Assembly (NCBI GenBank): GCA_023213395.1
Contig: CM041465.1
Location: forward strand, 206,839,741-206,903,740
Direction: 5' to 3'
Length of the DNA: 64,000 nt
Source of the DNA: Cycas panzhihuaensis
Lineage: Eukaryota > Cycadophyta
Both the position numbers and the translations under genes were made by a program. Of the stretch, positions 23,231 through 35,273 are shown piece by piece (positions within the stretch are counted from its first letter, which is position 1; the number at the start of each line of letters is the position of its first letter). Below the pieces are notes generated by a model. That model was not told the origin of the DNA. It saw only the letters and a program-made list of their open reading frames with translations, and searched no databases.

Positions 23231-23689
23231 ATAGTACTAAAAATTGGCTTCATCTATTCTTTGTTATAGTACCAAAAGCTCCATTGTGCTAGCATTATTA
23301 ACAACTTCTAAGTCTAAATTGGCTCTTACTTTTTGGTGTCAAATTTCTATGCCTTATCAATAGGAGGGTCTGATACCTATGTTGGTGATTTAGTGATTAT
23401 AAACCTTTGGAACTTATAGTATGAATAACTCACCTACTAATTCATTCATTACTTTCAAAGACCAAATGGGTCAAAATTATAAAAGTTATGGGATGTAGTA
23501 CCTCCCAAACCAAGTGGTCTCTCTAGGATGCATGAAATTCCATCTTCAATCTCAACTAGGATACATAGTTTACCTTAACAATATTTAAATCAAGATACAA
23601 ATTCACCCATGTATCTGGGGCATCATTACCTAATAGAAGTAGATATTTTCCCTTTTGCCTACCACTACCCCACTCGATCATGGATTCTA

Positions 23690-24350
23690 TCACATAATTG
23701 ACTTCTAATCTAATCATGACCCTATTAGCCTAAGACCTTACCATAACTCATACTTTCAAAATAATGAAATTGAGAAACTCATAATCGAGCTCATGGACAT
23801 GGGTATAATCAAATGAAGAAAAAACTCCTACATAGATCTAATCATCTTAGTTAGGAAGAAGGATGGTTCTTTTTCCTTTGTGTTGATTATAGGGAGCTAA
23901 ATAAAATTACCATAAAAAATAAGTTCCCCAACCCTCGTATAAATGACATGCTAGATGAAATCTATGGCATAACTATTTTTTCTAAGTTAGACCTTTAGTT
24001 TGGTTATTGCCAAATCCTAATTACCGTAGAAGATTACCATAAGATAGTATTTCAAACATACCATGTCTATTCTAAGTTTTGTGTAATTCCCTTTGGCCTT
24101 TGTAATGCCTGATAACTTTTTAGGCTCTCATGAATAAAATTTTTGGCCTCTATATTCAAAAATTTGACATAGTCTTCTTTGATGATATTTTTATTTATAG
24201 TGTCTTCGTGGACTATCACATCTAACACCTAGGAATTATTCTTTAAATATTACAAAACCATCATCTCTATACAAAATTATCTAAGTGTGAGTTTAAGGAA
24301 TCCAAACTCAAATACTTGGGGTATATCATATCATCATAAGGGGTATACTA
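23690..24350 (+). pseudogene. Gypsy-B reverse transcriptase remnant
   Basis: Reads [18 protein letters not shown], then DMLDE, FSKLDL and the catalytic FFDD at 24175-24186. These are the standard chromovirus RT landmarks in order. It ends shortly after the palm, where an internal deletion begins. Confidence 0.88.
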
Positions 24351-24399
24351 ATATAACTCCTCTTACCATTTTTCCATCATTATATCCCTCTTTTTGACC

Positions 24400-25010
24400 C
24401 TTTATGGTTACCACCTCCCTTCCAACCATACCTTATCCATAAACTTTTGAATGACTTCTGTATAATAAAAGATTCAAAAGATGGACTAAATCCTCCATAC
24501 CCTTTGATAGAATCTAATCACTACCTAAATCAAATGAAGCAACTTGTTGACTACCACTACTCTGGTCGATCCTTTGACATTGAAGATTTCGTATTCCTCT
24601 ACATCTAATCTTACAAGCAGTAGTCTCTTAAGTTACATCAAGGGTATAAACTAAGCCCCTATTACTATGACCCTTAGAAAATCCTCTATAAAATTGGTAA
24701 AGTTTCATATGCCCTTGAACTCCCCTTGAACACCAATATCCATAACATTTTCCATGTCTCTTATTTAAAAAAATACCTTAGAGCTAATTTTACACCCTAC
24801 ACCACTACCCATTCTATCTGAGGAGCAAACTCTTATAATCACACCTAATAAAACCCTTGCTAACTGTTGGTGTCACCTCTAAAATCATACTATTTCTAAG
24901 CATTTGGTATAGTGGGTCAATTATGATGCAGATGAAGTAACTTAGGAATTTAACAAGTTCATCTAGTAATATCCTAATCTCTCATGCTGTGAGGACTTAT
25001 CATCTCAAAG
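24400..25010 (+). pseudogene. Gypsy-B integrase C-terminus and chromodomain
   Basis: Reads NHYLNQMKQLVDYH, then SFDIEDFVFLY and a KLSPYYYDP block, the DWVxLxLQPYxQ and GPY/F region. Later come HNIFHVSYLKKYL and a chromodomain-like block with HLV, WVNYDADEVT and EF. A stop replaces the Gln expected in the SYKQ block. The integrase catalytic core is absent upstream. Confidence 0.85.
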
Positions 25011-25019
25011 GGAGAGGCC
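25005..25019 (+). other. Gypsy-B polypurine tract
   Basis: CAAAGGGAGAGGCC-like purine run directly before the 3' LTR. Confidence 0.75.
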
Positions 25020-25369
25020 TATAACATAATCCCATCTTTCCTAAGCACTAGCAAGGGGGAGCTACTAAAGGGTTAAGGATTGATACTAGTTATTAAGATT
25101 TATGCATGATCCATTAAGCCTTCTAATAAGATATAAGACTATTAGGGCCACCAATAGAATTACAAGGAAGAAGGCCCCCACATATCTATTTAAAAGGTTG
25201 AATATCACTTGTAATAGCTATTGAGTATTATTATCTTTGAAGAGAAAGTACTTAGGTACTCCCTTTAGTGTTCAATTTATTTGTGATTATTTGCACACTT
25301 GTGTTATTTTGGCTTTTACTTTTATTGGTATGTATTTATAAGGTTGATTTTCTAAGAGAAAATGTTCCA
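25020..25369 (+). repeat. Gypsy-B 3' LTR
   Basis: Partner of 20194-20544; ends TTCCA, followed by the target duplication TAAAA. Confidence 0.92.
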
Positions 25370-25374
25370 TAAAA

Positions 25375-26191
25375 TACAATGTCAATCTTTGATTTCATTA
25401 CTTTAACGAGAAGAAATTTCTCTCTATTTCCACTTTTAATCATTCTATTTTTCTAAATACATCATTTAATTTTTTATTTTATATAGTGTTTTAAACTTTA
25501 GGTTATATAATTTAGGATCTTCAGAAAATATTCCTTTTTAATAATTAATGCTAATCTAAAGTCTTATTTTTTATTATTTTTTAGCTCATTCTTGGATATT
25601 TTAATCCTATTTTTCAATCTATTTGGACAATTTTTATTTTTAGGGATTTTTTTAGTTTTTGGTATATTTCTATTAAAAAAAGAAAAATTAAATATTAAAT
25701 AAGATAACTCTTAAGTGAACCACCCTAATTACTAACCTTGCATGGGAAATAGTTAAGACCCCTAAAGTTAACACTTCTACATACATTATTATGTTTTCTT
25801 AAACTCTATAAACTATAGGGGAAGGTAATAGCTATCAAGTATGTTAAATGGTAAGTTAAGGTATTTACCTAAACCTTGGAGTTTGGAGACTAAGATAGAC
25901 TTAGAGAGGATGAGTGCGTCGATTGTAAGTGTGCCCTTAGACAAATATCTATCATTCAAGTTATAAATCTAGTATGTGTGGGTCAATAATATCAAGAGTT
26001 GGTAGAGCCTTTAATAGTGTCTATATACCTTTGGGTATATAGGGTCCCCAAGCTACCGCTTATAAGCAAGTATGCCATTAAATAAAATAGTCTCAACTAC
26101 CAAGGAGGGATGTTAGGAAAGGAGATACAAAGACTATAGATACTAGGTTAGCAAATCTTTATAGGTAGATAGGACATATACCTGAGACTAA
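25375..26191 (+). other. Copia-2 leader, last part, shared with Copia-3
   Basis: No gene seen. The stretch about 25741-26120 resembles 34676-35060 in the Copia-3 leader, including ACCCCTAAAGTTA and a GGAGTTTGGAGAC-like block. The two elements have dissimilar LTRs, so the shared leader is notable. Confidence 0.7.
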
Positions 26192-27000
26192 ATGGCACTT
26201 CAAATAGTTACAACTAATACAATTAATTTATCTAGTAGTGATAGTTTCTTAGCTTGGAAGAAACAAGTTAAAAATATTCTAATAATAAACAAACTATAGG
26301 CTTATGTTTCTAGTTAAATTCCCATGCCTAAAGACACTTGAGATCCTAATGATCTTGATGTTGTCATTCCTACCGATCCTATTGGTTTAGCTACCTTTAA
26401 AGAATCTGATGAAGTTGCTCTTTTATTCCTACATTTATCTTGTGAAGATAACATTGACTAAAATATTAAACTTGTCCCCACTTTTATTAATGCTTAGAAT
26501 ATAATTTGTGTGTTATACAGGAGAAAGTATAATACAAGATATATCATGCTTAAATCTTGGCTCTATTCTATACCACTTATAGGTTTTATTATAACCCATC
26601 TAATATAGATCAAATTAATCAAGAACTAGTTGAGTGTTTTGGGTTAGCCACCATATGATAGTGATCTTATATCTTATATAATCAATGTTTTGATAGTTTG
26701 ATATAATTCCCTCATATCCAACTTGTCTTATATAGATTATTTTACCATGCTTGATACCAACACCTTTAAAGGTGTTCTACTCTAAGTGGAATGCATCCTA
26801 AATAAGATAGGAGATTTAAGTACCTCCTCTTGAACTGCAAGCTTTGTAAAATATCATATAGGGAAACAATAATATCTATACCTAAATCAATAGTTTAGTT
26901 TAATGAATTTGAACCAACATGTATATTAGTAATGTCAACAATGACTACAATATCCTACTTAGGTTGTTCATCACTACTATAGCAAACCTAGCCACATTAC
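26192..27000 (+). pseudogene. Copia-2 gag remnant
   Basis: The likely start is ATG at 26192. It reads TNTINLSSSDSFLAWKKQVK, matching the copia gag opening with a W..K pattern, and later DEVALLFLHLS. Stops begin after about 40 codons. No clear CCHC knuckle was seen. Confidence 0.75.
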
Positions 27001-27269
27001 ACTAGACTATAGGAATAAGAAAGTTAATCTTCAATAATGAAAGTACCGAAACCACCCTGCCATGTAGGGAAATTAGAATTGTAGATGTGGTACTTATTAA
27101 TGAACATGAAGGCAAAACCAAAATAACTATCAAGGACCAAGAAGATAAATTCAAAATACTCCTTACAATAATCCATAGAATAAAAATCATAACTAAAGAT
27201 AAAATTAAAATCAAGTAGGCCACATGGCTAATTTTTAAAACCTTTTCTTTGTTTAATCAATAATACATC

Positions 27270-27480
27270 ATTTTGATAAATCTTAGTTAATAGATTATAG
27301 AGCCTCTTATCATATGATAGGTTCTAAAGAACTACTTATAGATATAGGACCAATGAAAGACTAATCAGTTACATTTAATGATGATGCCATTTTAGAGGTT
27401 ATTAAGATTGGTAATACTCTTATATCTCTATAGAATTTTGATATTCTATATCACCTAAATAATATCTCTTATGTCCTTGA
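27270..27480 (+). pseudogene. Copia-2 protease remnant
   Basis: Reads LIDYRASYHMIGSKELL, aligned to the copia protease motif IDSGASHHMTG. The catalytic Asp is kept but Ser-Gly is Tyr-Arg, so the site is dead. Confidence 0.78.
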
Positions 27481-27499
27481 TATGATATGCCATATATTA

Positions 27500-28640
27500 T
27501 CAATTAGCTAGATAAATAAATAGAACTTTGATGTTTTATTTAGTCAACTTGGAAAATGTTTGATTATAGATTTGAATGGAAATTTAATTACCTTTGGATA
27601 TGAAACGGAAGGCCTATATAAGCTTGATGAAATCTTATTTCCTTTATTCCTACCAACTAAAACTAGACCTTATAACAATACAACTTCCACTTTAAATACA
27701 TTTGCTTCTATTGATAAACAATCTACTCTAAAAGCACTTATTTCTTAAAGTTTCTAAAAGACTAATTATGTCATCAATGCCTCAGTCATCTAAATATACA
27801 TAACCTTTATCTACTTTTTAAATTTAATATGATACATGGAATACCAAATATCAAGAAGAATAAATGTATTTATGAGGCTCATATCATAGGAAAATATCAC
27901 CAGACCCTATTTAGATTAAATGGAAGAGCCTAGAATGCTAAGGGACCTTTGGGCCTAATATATTCTAATATTTATAGACCCATATCGTAATAATCCTTCA
28001 ATGGTTGTTAATATTTTATTACATTTATTGATTATTATTCTCAACAAATTTGGGTTTATTTTCTAAAGCAAAAATTATAAGTATTTAAAAATTTTAGAGA
28101 ATTTGACCATGATGTTGAATTAGAATCCAGGAAGCTAATTAAAATCCTTCACTATGATAATAGAGATGAATATACTTCTAGAGAGTTAACCTAATTTTAT
28201 AAGGATAATGGCATTAAATGGTAGTTTTTTGCCCCTTATACACCTCAACAAAATAGAGTTTTAGTGTATGAATTAGACCTTAGTTAGCAAAGATAAAGCC
28301 ATACTTCCTACTAAAATTTGGGACTTCAATTCTAGGTTAAAGCCTTTAATACAACTATTTATCTTATAAATTGAAGTTCAACCAAGGTTATTTTGAATAT
28401 TAATTGTAAGGAGGCCTAGTCAAGTCAAAAACCTATGGTCTCATATTTGTGTATCTTCAGTTATACAATATATATATTTATATTGAAAGAATAAAAAAGG
28501 AAGCTAAATGATAAAAGCAAGAAATATATTTTTATCAGTTACTAGCTTGTCTATAAGGCATACAAGCTTTATGATCCTAACATTAAGAAAATGTATATAT
28601 ACTTAGATGTTATCTTTTTAGAAGAGAATTGAGACTTGGA
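27500..28640 (+). pseudogene. Copia-2 GAG-pre-integrase and integrase remnant
   Basis: The open stretch 27560-27748 (IIDLNGNLITFGYETEGLYKL) is the end of the protease to pre-integrase linker. Downstream are phrases resembling the integrase core (a GPL-like start near 27945, DNRDEYT near 28155) and the terminal CIFLGY-like block near 28600. Frames shift several times. Confidence 0.7.
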
Positions 28641-28959
28641 TATGACATAACTTTCATTTTTCTATGAACAACCTAAAAAATCTCATGCTCCTCCTTTTAC
28701 TACTTAATATATTCTTGTAGTTCAATTACCTCCATCAATGTCATATGCATCTTGTACTTTGTTTGCACCTCCAACCTTTACCTCAATATCCACATGAATA
28801 AGTCTTATGAAATATGTTTAAGAAGAGGCCATTTCAAATTAGCTACCTAAATAGTACTTGCAGATAATCTCTTTTACTTCATGGCCACCATAGTAGACTG
28901 AGAGGCAATCTAAATATAAGTTATCCACCAATTTCACCTTAATGGAAAAAGTATTCACA

Positions 28960-29870
28960 ACTCTTAAACCTACCAATTTTAAAGAAGCTATTGTAGATCA
29001 AAAGTGGAAAATAGCTATGAATAAGTATATGGATTCCATTTTGTAAAATAATACTTGGGAGCTAGATGAGCTACTTAAAGGAAAGAAACTTCTTAATTAT
29101 AGATAGATGTACAAAATAAAAATTCATGTAAATGACTCCATTCAGTATCATAAAGTATATTTTGTTGCCAAAGGTTTAAACAAATCAAGGGTATTAATTA
29201 TAAAGATACATTTACCCATGTTGCCAACATGACCATTGTTAGGCTTATTTTAGTGTTAGTAGCTCAATTAAACTGGCCTATTTTTTAAATGGATGTGAAA
29301 ATTACCTTCCTAAATGGTAATTTATAGGAGGAAGTATACCTAAATCAACCTATCAACTATGTTGTTCATGGAAAAGAATATCTAGTTTGTAAGTTAAAAG
29401 AAACCCTTTATGGCCTTAAGCAGTTACCTCATGCCTAGTACATAAAAATAGACAAATACTTTTAGAAGCATAAACTCATATACTTATCTTCAAATCTAAA
29501 TTTATGTATTAAAATCTAAAATAGTTTGATCACTTTAATTATATTATATATTTATGATTTATTGATAATAGGTAATAACACAGAGTGGACTTCATACCTC
29601 TAAGGAGAATTGAATAACAACTTTGAGATGAATGACCTTGGGTTACTTCATTACTTTCTTAGCATGAAAGTCTAGTAGCAACCTAGCTATATATTCCTTT
29701 TACAATCAAAATATATAAGGGAGATCCTTCAAAATTTTAGAATGGAGGAATGTGAGCCATTGCCAACTCCTATGGAGACTAGATTAAAGTTAGATATTAA
29801 TAATTATAGTAAACCTATGCATCCTACTTTGTATAGGCATCTTGTGAGGAAACCAATTTACCTCATATAT
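28960..29870 (+). pseudogene. Copia-2 reverse transcriptase remnant
   Basis: Reads NNTWELDELLKGKKLLN, then YFVAKGLNKS and, further on, the catalytic region LYIYDLLIIGN with YIYD at 29547-29558 where copia RTs have YVDD. The first catalytic Asp is Tyr, so the enzyme is inactive beyond its stops. Confidence 0.83.
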
Positions 29871-29879
29871 ACTTGACCT

Positions 29880-30450
29880 AATATCTCATATACTATTGGG
29901 ATTTACTTTAGGCTTATGACTCAACCCAAAATTTTACATTAGAAAGTATCTATATGGTTTCTAAAATATCTTCAGGGTTCACTTTAGTTTGAACTTGATT
30001 ACTACTAAGTGGACAATCCATTATTTGTAGGTTACATAGATGTTGATTGGGCTGGATGTAGAGATAGTCATAAATTGACCTTAGGTTATTATTTTGACAT
30101 GGATTCTACCTATGTTTCTTAGAGCTATAAAAAGTAGCCAAATGTCATTTTATCCTTTATGAAAGTATAGTACAAAGATGATGTTAACACAACTACTAAG
30201 ACTACTTGGCTTAGAAGGATTTTTAAAGAGCTTGGTATTGATTGGATACAAGCTACTACCCTTTTCTATGACAATTAAAGTGTTATTAAATTGACCAAGA
30301 ATCATGTGTTTTATGCAAGAACAAAATATATCGAGGTTTACCATCACTGCATAAGGGAATGTACTTAGGATGATGAAATTAATCTAATCTATAAGTCAAT
30401 TAATAAAAAAATTATTGATATATTTACCAAACACTTGCTCGTGGTAAATT
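29880..30450 (+). pseudogene. Copia-2 RNase H remnant
   Basis: After the RT the frame gives a VDWAGCRDSHKLT-like block near 30040-30090 (copia DxDWAGDxxxRxS motif) and a KLTKNH-type block near 30290-30310. It ends shortly before the polypurine tract. Confidence 0.7.
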
Positions 30451-30498
30451 TAAATGGTTTAATCTTAGATTTGATATCAACATTAATGAACTCATCAT

Positions 30499-30508
30499 TA
30501 CGAGAGGG
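30499..30508 (+). other. Copia-2 polypurine tract
   Basis: TACGAGAGGG-type purine run directly before LTR start TGATAAAAG. Confidence 0.7.
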
Positions 30509-30983
30509 TGATAAAAGAATTAATGTTGATTTCATTAACTCAACATTAGTCATCTTATAAATATAATATACATTTGTAATATTAACGTGATATTAGTATA
30601 TCAGTATATTAAAAAAACATTAGTTTCATATTTATGTTAAGTCATAGCTTGAGGTTATGAGCTTAAGTATGTGGAATCATTTTTGCTCACACCTCATTAT
30701 AATACTTTTGTAAAGTTGATCATACAAGGTACAAAATATCACTTTACATGATTAACCCTTCATATTCATTATGCCTCTCCCATAACTATAAAATAAATGT
30801 ATACACAAGGCATAATATTAAGTTTGTATATATTATGTGAGTTGATTAATGAAATATGTTGATATTGGAGGATTAACTAATTTAACCTCCTCATATTTTA
30901 TTGTTGGCTCTTTTTGTATACTTCATATACTTTATAAGATTAGATCTTGGTTGGAAGTTGGGACAAACTCCCACTCCACTTAG
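30509..30983 (+). repeat. Copia-2 3' LTR
   Basis: Partner of 15544-16009. The terminal bases differ (TTAG versus TTCA). CAGGT follows. Confidence 0.88.
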
Positions 30984-30988
30984 CAGGT

Positions 30989-31450
30989 GTCGTATGGGTG
31001 ATTTTACTAAAAATGTCAATTATAAGTAAGTAAGTAAATCAATGTGACATACTAATTAAAATAAAACATATGAATTGATAAAGTAATTTTTTTTGTCATA
31101 GACATTTTTTTTTCTATCATAAGTCTAATAGTGCAAGTTTCATTAGAAGTAGAGAAGTCTTCACTAAAGTAAGCCTATAGACTCTTTTTGTCTTTTTTTT
31201 TTAATTTTTTCACTCTTTTTTTCTATTATATAAAGTGAACTAAAAATGGAGGATAGACTCAACTAGTACTAAATTCAAAATTTTAGTTGAAGGTTTGGAT
31301 AAGAATAATCAAAGTTATAGTGCTCTATAGATAGGTATTATATTACTATTTGTATATCTTTAATATTCAAGTAGTACTACTATTATAGGTCTACCATATG
31401 TATCTTCAAATGTTTACTAACTTTAGGGGTTTATATTAGGAATTATAATT
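30989..31450 (-). other. Gypsy-A leader fragment between two insertions
   Basis: AT-rich sequence without genes, lying between the ends of Copia-2 and Copia-3. By the nesting it belongs to the Gypsy-A leader. Confidence 0.65.
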
Positions 31451-31772
31451 TGTTGGGATAGGGCCCCTTAAAGCCACCTTTGGGGCTTCCTAGGGCACTT
31501 AGAGCTATATATCAGTCACCTAGAGCCACTAAATGGCAGCACATTATTCTTAAGGTATATGTTTCATTTATTAATTACATTTTTAATATTATTATGAATT
31601 GCGTTAGCTAATGTGCAGGTTGGGTTGAGGTGCTTTCTACCTCCCTAAATCATCTATAAATAGGGTGGGAATACTTCCCTAGTGTTTTTCTAATACCACC
31701 ATTAATTTAGATTAATGTTAACTCAAGATACACTCACCATTATAGTCCAGCTTTGCACCTTTGCATCTTTCA
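31451..31772 (+). repeat. Copia-3 5' LTR with TATA-like promoter
   Basis: Begins TGTTGGGATA and ends TTTCA. TATAAATAGGG at about 31655 is a good TATA-box candidate for element transcription and is conserved in the partner LTR at about 39755. Confidence 0.9.
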
Positions 31773-31774
31773 TT

Positions 31775-31786
31775 TGGTATCAAAGT
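31775..31786 (+). other. Copia-3 primer binding site
   Basis: TGGTATCAAAGT, tRNA-Met type, two bases inside the LTR end. Confidence 0.88.
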
Positions 31787-34700
31787 GACTAGGTTAGCAT
31801 GTGATCATTTGATTTCTAACAAGTTTATGTGATTCATGGCTCATCTTCTATTTAATTTGGTATGTGAATAATATCATATTTTATTAAAGGTTAAACTTTA
31901 TAAAATCATTTTTTATATTTAATTTTTTATTTATATATTTTTTGTATATTATACCTATGTCATTCAATCAATTTCATTTGGTTTTAACTTCTCAATCTTT
32001 GATTGAAACTACCTCATATAATTGCTTGTTGTGATTAAAATCAAATCATCTAGCTAATGGTGAAAGCAGTTTATGATTTCATTGGTCATACTAAAAAAAA
32101 TCTCTCTCTAAGTCTCAGTTTCCCATTTAGAACTTGATTCACTCCTCGGCTTCATTCTCGTCCTACAAGCCCCCAGTTGGCACAAAAATTTACTAGTGCC
32201 TAGCTATCCTTGATACCCAACCTCTCTTAAAATTTAGTGTCATTTTGTAGCTTCTATATAGAGATTAAACCACCTGAGTCACCTCGGCCCCATCCTTCAC
32301 GGTTTTCATTGTTTTCTTTAAATTATACAAATTATTTTTGTATTTTTTCTCTGGAATCTAATCTGCAATACTTGGGCACCCGTAGTGAAGACATTCTGGT
32401 ATAGATCCAAGATCAATAAGGCCATTTTGTCTCTGTTTATCCACCTCTATTTGCCATGTCCTCTCTGTGCCCGCCGTTCTCCTCTTTTTCACATAATAAT
32501 ATATATATTTTTAATTACTTTTTTTATCGTTTCTAGCCTGATCCATCTAGAGGATTTAGATGGCCCCTCTCTACATCTCAATCCATGTGATAATTGATCA
32601 TTTCAATTGATTTTTTAGCTTTGTTTACCATTCAAATCTGCCTGTGCAGTTGCTGTTTCAATTCATCTTATATTACATTGATTAATATTATTATTAAAGT
32701 TTATAAAAATGTAATCCTTCTTAATAACATTTGAAATCCTTCATTTAGGAGTGAGTCCCCTTAAGGCTTCAACCCCTAGGTCTGTGACCTCCATATGACC
32801 TAAAGCATTTAGCAAATTGGGCTAATTATCTTTATAAAAATTTTTCCTTTATTATTTTTTATTTATTTTATTCTAAGGGGTAATTAGTGTATTTTCATTG
32901 CTAACTTCTCACTGGAGTACCAGATTTGATGAAACTAGTCCCATTATTATTGTAACTTCATGAGCTACATCGTAGACTAGTCATTTTCTAGTTTTGGATC
33001 TAATTTGATCAGTTTTTAATGATTTAAAGTCACCTCTTTTTTCAGCTTTTAGTTTATTAAACATAAAAAGGTCACTTTACTATTTTTGCTATATCTTTCT
33101 TGTTTAGAATCTATTTTCTAATTTGTTAGCTTTATTGGAAAGCTAAGTCAGCTCTCTTTACACTAATATAATCCCTTAAGTGTTTTGAAGTCTTTTTAAA
33201 GATATTATAAGCTGTTAAAGTTAAGGTATTATATCAAGCCTAGCTACTCACTAATTAGCATTTTTTGAAAGTTTTTTATTCAAGTTTTTTAAAATATATC
33301 AAATATAAAGGTCTTCTATCTATAAGTGAGCATTTTTTTATACTTTTTATAAGGTTATATTCTATTTTTATAACATTTTAATCTTGTAGTACCATTTCAA
33401 GCCCCAAAAGGGGTCTTTGCACTTATTGATTAAAATTTTGAGCTACATAAGTTAGTTTTCTAAACGGTCAAATCCATTGGAAAGCAAATTTGATATTCTT
33501 TAGTTTAAGATAAATTTTGCTCAATTCTAAATTTATTTAGCAAGTATTTAAAGTAAGATATTTTTAGCTTCTTATTCAGTCCTTGTCAATATCATTCTAT
33601 ATCTTTTCATATATTATGTGATCTCAAAAGTTTACAACTGATTTATAGATTATTAATAGCCCATTCTTGAAGTCTTTTATTATTTCTTATTTACATTTTC
33701 AAGTTCTTTTTTGTAGTAAGAAACTAGTTCTTTAATACTTCAAGTTAAGAGGAGCTATTCAATTAAGTAGGTATTTTTTTACATTCTAATTGTTCATTTT
33801 CTCTAAGAAACTTGACATTTTTCAAGCATTTCTATTATCAAAAGCAAAAGTTATACTTCAGTATCTTGCTTTTTACTATTTTCAAAGGAAATACTACTTA
33901 TTCTTTTACAATTAATAAAGTTCACTTGTGTTTGATTAAGCTACTTCTAAATTTTAAAATTTAAGCTTAATCAAAGAATCCCATTGATCTTCTATATTTT
34001 TCATCATTAAGGGTAGTTTTATTTCAAATTTACATGGTTAAAGTCTTATTTGATTTGCAAGAAAGGTTATACCTAGTTTGCTTATAAAATTACAAAGAAG
34101 CTTCTTGTCATTTCATTCATATTATTGCAAAGTATATTTGTAATAATCTTCATACATCTTAAAAGTTCATTGGTTTATTAGTCAAAGAAGCTTTCTTATT
34201 TATCCTAAAGTCATATATTTTTTAAGCTTAAAGAGTGCATAGCAAAGGCATAGTTATGATTTTTTTCTTATTCATTTTATGCATCAAAGGTTCACTTAAC
34301 ATTCTTGATTTAAGGACATTCAAATATTGAAAGCTTCATTGATTTATTGTTTCACTTATAGAAGGTGAATGTAGTTTCCTGTATACTTTATTGTCAAAGA
34401 GTATTTTAATTTGAAAGACATTGGCTTACATATTGGCATTCATTCTTTAGTTTATTAAGAAAGATTATTATTATTATTATTATTTTTTTAGAAATATTTA
34501 TTATATCATTTGTCTATTCTTGCTTAGTGGATATTGTCCTTTATTTTTAAGTTATTTTTTTGTATAAAATGAACTTTTTAAAACCCTAAGCAAGACCACA
34601 AGCATTGATTAATTTATTTTCATATTAAAAAGATAAATCATGAATTGAGCAACCTATATTTTTCATCTTTGCAAAGGGAATGGTTAGGACCCCTAAAGTT

Positions 34701-35273
34701 ACCACCTCACACACACTAATTAGCCTACTAATATTGGATGATGATAATCATTAGCTATCAGGTGTATTCAGTGGCAGGCTAAGGTGTAGAACCTTTTCTT
34801 TATTTGGTGTTTGAAGACCAAGGCTAAACCTAGAGAGGGTGAGTACCTTGGTTTAAGCAACTTTCATTGCTAGATCTATCACTAGGTATAAGTCTGGCAC
34901 AGGTAGGTCCACAATTCAAGGGGATGTAAAAGCCTTATTAGCAATCTTGGTGCTAAGGTATATACAGCCTTAAGCTCATATATTGGTGTATTAGGTCCTT
35001 TTTTTACCATTTATGGGCAAGTGCCACTAGACAAGATAGCAACCGAAGGTTTCCCCAAGAGAACCCTAAATTTAGAGCCTAGTAGCCTTATTAGGTACTA
35101 GTTCATTTTTTAAACTTTGGGTAAAACTTAAGTCATTTAAACTTGATATAAATTTCAAATTTAAAACCCTTTTTAAACTTCAAATTCAAATCTTTTTTTC
35201 GAGATTTAAATTTAAAACTTTTGTAAACTTCATATTTATTTGTAACTCTTATTTAACAAAACCTTAGTCCAAC
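31787..35273 (+). other. Copia-3 leader, 3.5 kb, no recognised gene
   Basis: A very long non-coding-looking leader. The part 32090-32670 has more C, G and CG dinucleotides than its surroundings. The part about 33000-34650 is T-rich with an ATT repeat near 34459-34482. The part 34676-35060 matches the Copia-2 leader. The short frame 32385-32597 has no family character. Confidence 0.65.

Larger units (their letters stand above)
20194..25369 (+). mobile_element. Gypsy-B: internally deleted chromovirus
   Basis: LTRs 20194-20544 and 25020-25369 are alike along their full length. The target-site duplication TAAAA is exact (20189-20193 and 25370-25374). The internal plus strand reads primer site, leader, gag, protease, RT, then jumps to the integrase C-terminus and chromodomain. 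RNase H and the integrase core are missing. It is inserted in the Copia-2 leader. Confidence 0.9.
15544..30983 (+). mobile_element. Copia-2: Ty1/copia element carrying two nested insertions
   Basis: LTRs 15544-16009 and 30509-30983 are clearly homologous. The internal region on the plus strand reads primer site, leader, gag, protease, integrase, RT, RNase H, polypurine tract. Two other elements sit in the leader (16899-19883 and 20194-25369). CATGT (15539-15543) and CAGGT (30984-30988) are a probable target-site duplication with one mismatch. It is inserted into the leader of Gypsy-A. Confidence 0.87.

Noticed and set aside
32385-32597. Plus-strand frame in the Copia-3 leader as a host exon
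   Set aside because: The region is compositionally odd but the 70-residue peptide has no motif, so only the composition is reported.
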